Origin: DATJPR01 sp963811705
GTDB lineage: Bacteria > Bacteroidota > Ignavibacteria > UBA10030 > UBA6906
Assembly: GCA_963811705.1 (NCBI GenBank)
Contig: CAWESL010000002.1
Coordinates: 372,001-436,000, forward strand
DNA length: 64,000 nucleotides
Direction of reading: 5' to 3'
Positions 25,873-33,343 of this stretch are shown here, in pieces; the stretch's first letter is position 1, and every line of letters starts with the position of its first letter. The position numbers and the translations under genes were made by a program. Below the pieces are notes generated by a model that was not told the DNA's origin, searched no databases, and was given only the letters and a program-made list of their open reading frames with translations.

Positions 25873-27372
25873 TCAACGGATCAACAACATCTTCCGAATA
25901 GCAGAGTATGACCCTGCGTTGAGTTTACAAAGGTATATGCCACTTGCAAGGTTCGTCCCGTCAAACGTAAACGAGTATCTCCCTGCCGGATAGCTGCCGC
26001 TTGCCAAAACCGCCACTTCTCTGCCCAGTACGTCGTAGACCGCAAGGCGCACAAAACTGTCCACCGTCCACTGTCCACTGATCACTGTTTTCGGATTAAA
26101 CGGATTCGGATAATTCTGTTGCAGCCGGAACGTCGCCGGGAGACCGGAAACGGCTGGCGCTGATGACGGGAAATCGCTCTCGAAGGCCCCGAGGTCGGGC
26201 ATCGGGCCGTTGAACGGAAGACCGACGTCGGTCCCGTTGTCGATCAGTCCGCTTCCGCGCGCGAGGTGAAGAAAAGCGACGTCCGGAAGGTTGCCATCGG
26301 CCTTCCGAGGACCGCGCATCCCCGTCGTGTCGAGGCTCGTGAAATCCGCATCGGACACCGCGAAGGGGCTCATCCAGCTGTTGGTGGTGAGCGCGGCAAA
26401 GGGAGCGACCGAACCGTAGAAGCCGAGGGAGAGACAATTCGTTAGCGTCATCGATCTTCCCGCGTCGATGGGTTCGGGGAGACTATAGTTTGTCGCATTT
26501 CGGTATGCGGAACAGTTGAGGAGCGTCATCGAGCCACGGTCATGATTCTGATCGAATCCCTTTGCGAGATTATCGAAGGCGACGCAGCGTGTGAGGATTG
26601 CATTGTGTTCGAGGTTCGCGCTATCGCTGCCGCCCATCTTGAACCCATTGCCGTTTCCTGAACTTGGGGAACCGTTGCTCAAGTAACCGTTCATGAACGA
26701 CCAACAGTTGTCCAGCGTCGTCGTCACACCGTTCGATCCCCTCAGATACCCGTCCCAGCCATCGTCGGAGTTTTGCCAGGAACGGCATCCATAGAAGGAG
26801 TTCCCCGTTCCGACAGCAAGTTTCGCGGCGAAGCCGTCGGCGTTCCCCTGTTTTGGATCCGCGTTGTCAAACGAATCACAGTTGATAATCTGATTGTTCG
26901 ATGCGCCGTTATTGAGTTGCAGACCGGTATCGGCGTTGCCTTCAAACGTGCACTGCTCAATGATGTTGTTGGATCCCGTGATGTACATCCCGTTGTCGCC
27001 TGCTCTCCGGATAACGATCCCCCGGATGTGCCAATAGTTGCCCGACACAACGATGCCGCGATTCGTACCGGCGATGCTCATGGAGGAGCAATCCAGGACG
27101 GGCTGTTCTGCCGCATACGCCTGCAGGTGGAACACCGCGTTGGCGGATCCGGAGGTCGCGAGGCCGATTGTTGAATCGATGTGATAGGTACCTCCGCGTA
27201 GGTAAAGCGTCCCGCCGGATTGGAGGGCGGCGAGAGCCCGGGGGATTGTCCGGAAGCTGCTGTCGATGGTTCCGGGAAATGTGTCGTTGCCCAGGGGAGA
27301 GACGTAGAAGGTCTGAGCTTCAGAGGCAATCGCGAATGCGATCACGCCAAGGGAAAGGAGGAGAGTTTTCAC
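25873..27372 (-). CDS. Secreted right-handed beta-helix pectate lyase (PL9-like) with T9SS sorting domain
   Basis: 499 residues with a signal peptide (about 1-19, ending SEAQ). The parallel beta-helix (about 20-390) includes FYVSPLGNDTFPGTIDSSF at its start, and DGFAAKLAVGTGNSFYGC with WQNSDDGWDGY, the conserved calcium/active-site region of polysaccharide lyase family 9 (PelL/Pel9A), which cleaves polygalacturonate by beta-elimination. The C-terminal about 85 residues carry LQQNYPNPFNPKTVIS and end SAIRKMLLIR, the type A domain for type IX secretion and surface anchoring. The start is GTG. Part of the sorting domain is written in a 7-bp tandem repeat (26056-26087). Substrate beyond pectin-like uronans is not determinable. 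Confidence 0.85.
   Translation of the reverse strand: MKTLLLSLGVIAFAIASEAQTFYVSPLGNDTFPGTIDSSFRTIPRALAALQSGGTLYLRGGTYHIDSTIGLATSGSANAVFHLQAYAAEQPVLDCSSMSIAGTNRGIVVSGNYWHIRGIVIRRAGDNGMYITGSNNIIEQCTFEGNADTGLQLNNGASNNQIINCDSFDNADPKQGNADGFAAKLAVGTGNSFYGCRSWQNSDDGWDGYLRGSNGVTTTLDNCWSFMNGYLSNGSPSSGNGNGFKMGGSDSANLEHNAILTRCVAFDNLAKGFDQNHDRGSMTLLNCSAYRNATNYSLPEPIDAGRSMTLTNCLSLGFYGSVAPFAALTTNSWMSPFAVSDADFTSLDTTGMRGPRKADGNLPDVAFLHLARGSGLIDNGTDVGLPFNGPMPDLGAFESDFPSSAPAVSGLPATFRLQQNYPNPFNPKTVISGQWTVDSFVRLAVYDVLGREVAVLASGSYPAGRYSFTFDGTNLASGIYLCKLNAGSYSAIRKMLLIR
26056..26087. repeat. 7-bp tandem repeat inside the T9SS domain
   Basis: ACTGTCC-ACCGTCC-ACTGTCC-ACTGATC-ACTG on the plus strand, 4.6 copies of a heptamer. 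It encodes VISGQWTVDS in the sorting domain of the lyase without changing the usual domain length. Confidence 0.8.
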
Positions 27373-27399
27373 AGCTTCTCAGGAAGAATGCCCTACTTA

Positions 27400-27419
27400 A
27401 CCGGTAACTGTACCGGTAA
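27400..27419. repeat. Paired ACCGGTAA direct repeat upstream of the lyase gene
   Basis: Two copies of ACCGGTAA (27400-27407 and 27412-27419), 12 bases apart, each with a palindromic ACCGGT core, lie about 30 bases before the lyase start. This is the geometry of a repressor or activator site, but no regulator is identified. Confidence 0.35.
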
Positions 27420-27489
27420 TCTCGATATGAATTTCGAGAAAAGCAAGCAGATGTGGGGTTTCTGCATGGTGGGGGGAAGATATGTGCGG

Positions 27490-27636
27490 CGTGTCTGGCA
27501 TGTGTGTCTGGCATGTGTGTCTGGCATGTGTGTCTGGCATGTGTGTCTGGCATGTGTGTCTGGCATGTGTGTCTGGCATCTATGTCTGGCATCTGTGTCT
27601 GGCATCTGTGTCTGGCACAGGTGTCTGGCTTGTTTG
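27490..27636. repeat. 13-bp tandem repeat, about 11 copies
   Basis: The unit TCTGGCATGTGTG recurs with exact 13-base spacing from 27494 to 27624 (11 TCTGG cores); the last units change to CATCTGTG and CACAGGTG. Because 13 is not a multiple of 3, several overlapping frames stay open and give repetitive products that I regard as artefacts. It lies between the divergent lyase and DUF3224 genes. Confidence 0.95.
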
Positions 27637-27664
27637 AACCTCCCTCCGATAACAGGTGTTGAAC

Positions 27665-28096
27665 ATGGACTCAAGAATGACATCTGGAGACGCTCTCACC
27701 ATGAATGCCAAAGGTACGTTCGAGGTGACCCTTCGCCCGTTGCAGCCGTACAGCACCGATTCGGAGTCGAATCTCGGCAGAATGTCCATCGACAAGGTCT
27801 TCCATGGCGACATTGAAGGGGTAAGCACAGGAGAAATGTTGACCGGGGGATCCCCCGCAAGCGGTTCGGCAGGCTACGTGGCGATGGAATTCGTAGTTGG
27901 AACCATCGGGAGAAAACGCGGATCCTTTATCTTCCAGCACAGCGCGACGATGACAAAGTCTTCGCAACACCTCAGTCTGACAGTCGTCCCCGGCTCCGGC
28001 ACCGGCGAGCTCGCGGGACTCGAAGGAGCGATGACAATTGCGATCGTCAACGGAAAACACTTCTATGACTTCGAGTACGACGGTATCCGGGCTTAG
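27665..28096 (+). CDS. DUF3224 family protein
   Basis: About 143 residues. The hallmark DUF3224 pattern is clear: MNAKGTFEVTLRPLQPY, LGRMSIDKVFHGDIEG, GSAGYVAMEFVVGTI, GSFIFQHSATMTK, TVVPGSGTGELAGLEG and the end HFYDFEYDGIR. The fold is a small lipocalin-like or allene-oxide-cyclase-like barrel; function unknown. There is no signal peptide. Start choice is uncertain: ATG 27665 has AGGTG upstream, ATG 27677 is an alternative, and TTG 27656 is possible. It is an isolated gene beside a tandem repeat, and the family is widespread in Actinobacteria and Proteobacteria, so lateral gain is plausible. Confidence 0.85.
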   Translation: MDSRMTSGDALTMNAKGTFEVTLRPLQPYSTDSESNLGRMSIDKVFHGDIEGVSTGEMLTGGSPASGSAGYVAMEFVVGTIGRKRGSFIFQHSATMTKSSQHLSLTVVPGSGTGELAGLEGAMTIAIVNGKHFYDFEYDGIRA

Positions 28097-28409
28097 GAAT
28101 ACGTCTCCGTCCTGTCCCCCCCGAAGACAACTGGACAGAATCGGGACGGAGATTCGAGTCGGTTGTATGCATCCAGGTTTGAATCTGAACGGTGTCTGTC
28201 AGCCCCAGTTGCCCACCCAGAAGGTCGACAACCTTGGCCGTGATCGGAATGACCACCCAACCCCGGAGCCGGTTTCACGTCGTTGCGACTGATCCTGCCG
28301 CTCGCGCCGAGCCAGAGGCAACACTGAGCATCCTGGAGAAGCGACGAGACATTTGACTGGGTCAGATCATCAGCGTGGTGTAAAATCGCAAGGGGGGATG
28401 CTGCCGGCG
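28097..28409. other. Intergenic stretch without a recognisable gene
   Basis: No frame here looks like a protein. The only structure seen is a nested hairpin just after the DUF3224 stop: TCTCCGTCC (28104-28112) pairs with GGACGGAGA (28144-28152), enclosing TGTCC (28113-28117) and GGACA (28133-28137). It may end the DUF3224 transcript, although no T-run follows. Confidence 0.5.
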
Positions 28410-28892
28410 TTACAGGAGGAGTTCCCAGTATCCCACATCAACCCATTTGCCGAATTTGTATCCAACCTCTTTGAATTGCGCAGTCTTTTCGAACCCGAAT
28501 TTCTCGCAAAGCCCCACGCTCGCGTCGTTCGGCAGGGCGATGCCGCAGATCACGCTGTGGATTTTCCTGAGGCGTAGTTCCATCAACAGCCGGGTGACGA
28601 GCTGCGTGCCGGTCCCCTTACCGACCCGATCGTTGCTCAGGTAGATCGCCGCTTCAACGGAGTACCGGTACGCCGACCGCTCCTTCCACCGCGTGGCATA
28701 GGCGTACCCAATCACCTTCCCTTCTTCTTCGCACACAAGCCAGGGATAGTTCTGAGTCACCGAGGAAATCCGTTCGGCGACGTCCTTCACAGTGATCGGC
28801 GTCTCCTCGAACGTGATGCGCGTCGTCTCGATGTAATGATTGTAAATCGTACAGATTTCGGAGGCGTCAGCGAGCGTCGCGTGCCGGACCAT
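28410..28892 (-). CDS. GNAT N-acetyltransferase, Pat/MnaT-like
   Basis: 160 residues, a single GNAT domain. It resembles the phosphinothricin/L-amino-acid N-acyltransferase group: IYNHYIETTRITFEETPIT, WLVCEEEGKVIGYAYATRWK, the acetyl-CoA pyrophosphate loop DRVGKGTGTQLVTRLL, and LPNDASVGLCEKFGFE. In most bacteria such proteins acetylate methionine analogues or other small amines, so herbicide resistance should not be assumed. GAGGTGGG precedes ATG 28892. Its leader contains two copies of a palindrome (28933 and 29005). Confidence 0.88.
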   Translation of the reverse strand: MVRHATLADASEICTIYNHYIETTRITFEETPITVKDVAERISSVTQNYPWLVCEEEGKVIGYAYATRWKERSAYRYSVEAAIYLSNDRVGKGTGTQLVTRLLMELRLRKIHSVICGIALPNDASVGLCEKFGFEKTAQFKEVGYKFGKWVDVGYWELLL

Positions 28893-28932
28893 GGCCCACC
28901 TCGGTATGTGGGATAGCGTTGGCCGAAATCAT

Positions 28933-29020
28933 GGTTGCTTAGGCAGCCATATTTTTCGGCCTGTGTTTACGGCCTCAAAATGAAGAATTTCACTTGTTTA
29001 AAACGGTTGCCTAGGCAGCC
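28933..29020. repeat. Duplicated 16-bp palindrome with T-run
   Basis: GGTTGCTTAGGCAGCC (28933-28948) and GGTTGCCTAGGCAGCC (29005-29020) are near-identical self-complementary units 72 bases apart, each followed on the plus strand by AT and a run of T. They sit between the lptD stop and the GNAT gene, both on the minus strand. They may act as terminators or form a REP-like doublet. Confidence 0.75.
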
Positions 29021-29053
29021 ATGTTTTTTTATCAGGGGAGGACCCCCGCCAGG

Positions 29054-31678
29054 TTAGTACACGCCTCTGGCGCTTCCCTGCTTCGTCAGTTTGATATCCT
29101 GCAGCTGTGGCGCCTTCAAGCGGATCTCAAGCTTGAAGTTCCTGTAATATCCCGTCGGAACCCATGAAAAATTCATCTCCCAGCAATGGAGATCCCGATA
29201 CACGGTGATCTGCGGGGCCGCGAACTGCTTGCTCACGAGATCATAGTTCGTGCTTGCCGAAATCTTCCAGAACTCGGTAAGATTGAAGGAAAGTGCGGCA
29301 GACAATCCGGAACTCACGAATTTGACCCGCGGATCGTTCTGGCTCTGCGAGAAGTTCCAGTTGAGATCGAGACTCCAGGGAATGCTGAAGTCCGGCGACT
29401 CCTGGTCATATAATCCGACGAAGCTCTTGCGCGTCACTTCCGATGCCGAATCTGCGGCGGTCTTGATCGGTCCGGCCGTCGTCGCTTTCTTCTCCCCGCT
29501 CAGGCGCGTCCCAACGCTGATCGAGAAGCTGGTCAGGTCTGCAATCTTACCTTCGCTCAGAAGGTACTTGTTGACGCGACGCCCCGTCGTCGGATTCGCC
29601 GGATCGACTTCAAACTTGTATAGGTTGAAGGAGCCGGATCCGCCGATGGTGAACAGCTGTCCGATGCTGGTCCGGAAGCTCGCGGAAATCGGATCGAACC
29701 GCAGACTATCGCGCGCGAAGTTGTACGAGGTCGACAGGTCCAGATTCAGAAGCTGGAACTTGTTTTCCTTCCCGACGCTGTCACCGGCAGTCTTCATCTC
29801 AAAGACGTTTCCGAGTCGGAACGCCAGAGCCTGCCTCTCTTCTGATGGAGCACCGCCGTAAATGCCCCGGTCGAATCTGTTGTACACCTGCGTCATCCCT
29901 GCCGTGTCCACATAGCGCCCGTAATACCCCCAGCCCGACTTCGAGAAATCCGGCTGGTAGACATAGCTGATGCTTGGCGACAACTGGTGGCGAATGCCGG
30001 TGATCCCCCAGATGTTCGGCCGGACGATCCCGTACAACTTTGTGCTCACGGAGACGCCGAGATCAAACGTGTTCACGGTCTTGAATCCCCGCTGTTCGTC
30101 GAAGACGGCGCTATCCGCACTGTTCAGGTGCTCGTACGTGCTCCGGTCATACCATTTCGAATTCAAATCGACGAACGGCGTGATCGTAAAATATCCCGCC
30201 TTCGGCGAAGCATTGATGGTGGCCGAATGATTGACGCCCCACCGTTGATCCATGAGATAGGTGGAGGTGGTGTTCGGGACCAGGCTCTTTGAACGGAGAT
30301 TTTCGAACTGGCTGCTGTAGGTGTACCCGATGAGATCATACCATTTCAGTGCTCCGGTCGCCGAGGTCTTCGACGAACGGAACGGGAAACTCTGGCTGCG
30401 GTTGAAGCTGACGCTTGGCAGGATTTCACTGACTTCCCCCGTCGAGAGATTCTGATCCCGATGCAGGTTGACCGTCATGCTGTTGGGCGTGCCTTCCCAG
30501 TATTTCGTCAGTGTGGCGTTTGACACCACGTTCTGGCGGAGGAGATCGTTGAGATTGTTGCTCGTCGCCTGGTAATACGATCCGGAAGTGAATGTGAAAT
30601 CCACCAGCAAGCGCGTTGTCGGATCGAAATCCTGACTGTGTGTCCACCGGATGTTGAAGACGGAACTGTTGCTGTAGTTCGGATCGCCCCGCTCCCCCGC
30701 GATGGTCTTGCCATAAGAACCGCTCAGCCCGCCCGAGAAATAGTAGCGCAGTCTGTATCGAAAGTCGGAATATAATGTGTATCCCCCTTTCGCGTAGCCG
30801 TCTCCATACAGATTAATATCTGTATAATCGTTGATCGCCCAATAGTAGCCGAGATGTGTCAGGTACCGCCCGCGGGTCCCGCTTTCACCATAGGCAGGCG
30901 CGATCAGGCCGGAACGTCGCCCGCGTTCCGTGGGAAAGATGCCGAACGGCAGAGCGAACACCGGGACGTCGTCGATCATCAGAGTGATCGGACGGGCGAT
31001 CACCTTGTCGCCGATGATCACCTTCATTTCCGGGCTATAGAAATAATAGTGAGGATGTTCGAGGTCGCACGTCGTGTAACGACCGTCTTTCACGAAGAGG
31101 ACTTTGTCCTCGACTTTCTTGATGGAGTCGCCGTAGTACCACCCGCGCTCGATCTCCGTCTTGCCGATGTCGATCTTCCCTTTTTTCGATCGGAAGTTGT
31201 AGGCGATGGTGGAACCGTGATAGGTCTCTCCCCCATCCTTGAGATCCGGAAGGCCGATGAACTTCGTCCCGGTCGTGTCCGTGGTGTCGCGCACGCCGCG
31301 GGCGTTCAAGACCGCCGTGTTCCAATTAATATCGATGTTCTCCGCCTTCAGCCCCAGGTCTTTGTACTTGATATCCCCCTTCCCGTACATGAACATTGTG
31401 CGGCTGTCGAGCGCGTAAATGACGGAATCCACCGCCGTATAATTGACCACGGAGTCGACGCCCGAAGGCGATCGGGCGGGTTTGAGACTGTCCGCGATCG
31501 CAAGGCTGTCACGACGGGCAATTGCCGAGGTATCGAAGCGGACGGTCGAGGTATCCCGGGACGACTGCACCGTGTCACGGCGTTCCTGTGCCACCGTGCG
31601 GTTCATGCAGAGTGACAATCCGAGGAGGAGCAGACAATATCGAATGACCGGTTTCAACGCTGCCTGGATTTCCACCAT
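29054..31678 (-). CDS. lptD: LPS-assembly protein LptD-like outer-membrane protein
   Basis: An 874-residue OstA/LptD family protein that inserts lipopolysaccharide into the outer leaflet. A signal peptide (about 1-30) is followed by a Ser/Thr/Asp-rich segment. The N-terminal OstA beta-jellyroll (about 75-230) includes VIYALDSRTMFMYGKGDI and YYGDSIKKVEDKVLFVKDGRYTTC. The C-terminal barrel (about 250-874) has FALPFGIFPTERGRRSGLIAP, highly typical of LptD. The last residue is Tyr rather than the more usual Phe. Its start overlaps the rarA stop by 25 bases. No lptE is recognised nearby. Confidence 0.9.
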   Translation of the reverse strand: MVEIQAALKPVIRYCLLLLGLSLCMNRTVAQERRDTVQSSRDTSTVRFDTSAIARRDSLAIADSLKPARSPSGVDSVVNYTAVDSVIYALDSRTMFMYGKGDIKYKDLGLKAENIDINWNTAVLNARGVRDTTDTTGTKFIGLPDLKDGGETYHGSTIAYNFRSKKGKIDIGKTEIERGWYYGDSIKKVEDKVLFVKDGRYTTCDLEHPHYYFYSPEMKVIIGDKVIARPITLMIDDVPVFALPFGIFPTERGRRSGLIAPAYGESGTRGRYLTHLGYYWAINDYTDINLYGDGYAKGGYTLYSDFRYRLRYYFSGGLSGSYGKTIAGERGDPNYSNSSVFNIRWTHSQDFDPTTRLLVDFTFTSGSYYQATSNNLNDLLRQNVVSNATLTKYWEGTPNSMTVNLHRDQNLSTGEVSEILPSVSFNRSQSFPFRSSKTSATGALKWYDLIGYTYSSQFENLRSKSLVPNTTSTYLMDQRWGVNHSATINASPKAGYFTITPFVDLNSKWYDRSTYEHLNSADSAVFDEQRGFKTVNTFDLGVSVSTKLYGIVRPNIWGITGIRHQLSPSISYVYQPDFSKSGWGYYGRYVDTAGMTQVYNRFDRGIYGGAPSEERQALAFRLGNVFEMKTAGDSVGKENKFQLLNLDLSTSYNFARDSLRFDPISASFRTSIGQLFTIGGSGSFNLYKFEVDPANPTTGRRVNKYLLSEGKIADLTSFSISVGTRLSGEKKATTAGPIKTAADSASEVTRKSFVGLYDQESPDFSIPWSLDLNWNFSQSQNDPRVKFVSSGLSAALSFNLTEFWKISASTNYDLVSKQFAAPQITVYRDLHCWEMNFSWVPTGYYRNFKLEIRLKAPQLQDIKLTKQGSARGVY

Positions 31679-32973
31679 GCATTGAGCCGTTCGCGGATGG
31701 TTGCTTCGCGGCCGTTATTGGATGGCTTATAGTAGATTTTCTTCGTCAGCTCGTCGGGCAGGTATTGTTGCTCGACGAAGTGTCCCGGGAAGTCATGGGA
31801 GTATTTGTAGCCCGCGCCGTATCCTTCGTGCTTCATGAACCCCGTCGGCGCGTTCCGCAAATGAAGCGGGACCGCGGTGTGTGGACCGTCGTGCACGTCG
31901 CCGAGCGCTTCGTCAATCGCCCGATACGACGCATTGCTTTTCGGGCACGACGCCAGATACGTTGCGGCCTGGGCAAGGACAATGCGCCCTTCCGGCATGC
32001 CAATGCGCTCGACAGCCTGGAAGCATGACACCGCGAGCGTGATCGCGTACGGGTCCGCGTTGCCGATATCTTCAGAGGCAAGGACGACCATCCTCCGGGC
32101 GATAAACAACGGGTCTTCCCCGCCGTCGATCATCCGGGCGAGCCAGTAGACGGCCGCGTCCGGATCGCCTCCCCGCAGACTCTTGATAAAGGCGGAGATG
32201 ATATTGTAGTGCTCCTCGCCCCCTTTGTCGTACGACAACGCCGTGCGTTGAAATGCCTCTTCGATTTCTTTGCGCGTCACGACCCGTTCGCCGTCGGCTC
32301 CGGCGGAGGCAAGACGGATTGCCGTCTCGACGCCGTTCAGCATCGTCCTCGCGTCCCCGCCGGAAAGCTGAAGCAGGACGTCCCGGTCGGCAATCGTGAT
32401 CTTTTGGATCTGAAGGATCGGATCGTGGAGAAGGGCGCGGTCGAGAATCTGCGCAAGATGCTCGGGCGCAAGCGGTTTCAGGACATACACGCGGGCGCGC
32501 GAAAGGAGCGGCGAGATCACTTCAAACGAGGGATTTTCCGTCGTCGCGCCGATGAGCGTCACCAGGCCGTCCTCGACGCTGTGGAGCAACGCATCCTGTT
32601 GCGCTTTGCTGAAACGATGGATTTCGTCGATGAAGAGAATTGCCCGACCGCCGCTATGCCGCCGGATGAAGTCCGCACGGTCCAGCACGGCCCGGACATC
32701 CTTGACGCCGGCGGACACTGCGCTGAGTTGGAAGAATTCCGCTTTTGCATGGGCCGCGATGACACGGGCGAGCGTCGTCTTCCCCGTGCCCGGAGGGCCC
32801 CAGAAGATGATCGATGGGACTTGATCCGCTTCAATCAGCACACGGAGCGGCTTCCCCGGGCCGAGCAGATGATCCTGCCCGACGACTTCATCGAGGACAG
32901 CCGGTCTCGTGCGTTCGGCCAGCGGTGAACCGGTCATCGAGCGCGATTCCGTGTTTGCGTCGAACAGATCCAT
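31654..32973 (-). CDS. rarA: Replication-associated recombination protein A (RarA/MgsA) AAA ATPase
   Basis: About 439 residues. It begins DLFDANTESR and PLAERTRPAVLDEVVGQDHLLG, with Walker A IIFWGPPGTGKTTLARV, Walker B AILFIDEIHRFSKAQQDALL, sensor 1 LIGATTENPSFEV, and the C-terminal MgsA region (EGYGAGYKYSHDFPGHFVEQ). RarA acts at stalled replication forks. ATG 32973 is preferred; GTG 32988 adds five residues. It overlaps lptD and follows the DivIC-like gene. Confidence 0.95.
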   Translation of the reverse strand: MDLFDANTESRSMTGSPLAERTRPAVLDEVVGQDHLLGPGKPLRVLIEADQVPSIIFWGPPGTGKTTLARVIAAHAKAEFFQLSAVSAGVKDVRAVLDRADFIRRHSGGRAILFIDEIHRFSKAQQDALLHSVEDGLVTLIGATTENPSFEVISPLLSRARVYVLKPLAPEHLAQILDRALLHDPILQIQKITIADRDVLLQLSGGDARTMLNGVETAIRLASAGADGERVVTRKEIEEAFQRTALSYDKGGEEHYNIISAFIKSLRGGDPDAAVYWLARMIDGGEDPLFIARRMVVLASEDIGNADPYAITLAVSCFQAVERIGMPEGRIVLAQAATYLASCPKSNASYRAIDEALGDVHDGPHTAVPLHLRNAPTGFMKHEGYGAGYKYSHDFPGHFVEQQYLPDELTKKIYYKPSNNGREATIRERLNAWWKSRQR

Positions 32974-32993
32974 GGTCGTGTCCGCCACGCCGG

Positions 32994-33341
32994 TCAGCGG
33001 CTGCTGTCCGTCGTTTTATAGACCCGCTCCCCCTCCCGGGCCATTCCGTAGCGTTCCCGGGCGACCTTCTCGATCGCCTTCAGGTTTGTGTCGAGATCGT
33101 GCGACTCGTTCTGAAGCTGCTTTGTCTCTTCGCTTGCCTCTTTGATCTTCCGTTCCAGTTCCGCTTTCTCATGCTGCAGTTTCCACCGTTGCACAAGGCC
33201 GTGATTGCCCAACACCCCGTAGACCAGAACGATCGTCCCGATTGCCGTAAGGGCCATGGCCTTCTTGTTTTTGACGAACTTTTTCAGAATCCGGACCGGG
33301 CCGAGACCACGCGTCAACTTTCGATAGAAGGACGAATCCAC
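32994..33341 (-). CDS. Septum formation initiator (FtsB/DivIC-like)
   Basis: A 115-residue bitopic membrane protein. A basic N-terminus (to about residue 28) precedes one membrane helix (AMALTAIGTIVLVYGVLG), then a coiled coil (about 55-95: LQHEKAELERKIKEASEETK) and the FtsB/DivIC end motif ARERYGMAREGERVYK. It would act in the divisome with FtsL/FtsQ equivalents. The start codon is GTG, two bases after the ddl stop. Placement among peptidoglycan precursor genes fits a division role. Confidence 0.85.
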   Translation of the reverse strand: MDSSFYRKLTRGLGPVRILKKFVKNKKAMALTAIGTIVLVYGVLGNHGLVQRWKLQHEKAELERKIKEASEETKQLQNESHDLDTNLKAIEKVARERYGMAREGERVYKTTDSSR

Positions 33342-33343
33342 GC

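Noticed and set aside
27490..27636. Possible CRISPR-like array
   Set aside because: The period is 13 bases with no spacer sequence, so it is a plain tandem repeat; the His/Thr-rich frames through it are artefacts.
28410..28892. Phosphinothricin resistance gene
   Set aside because: Pat-like GNAT proteins are widespread housekeeping amino-acid acetyltransferases; resistance cannot be inferred.
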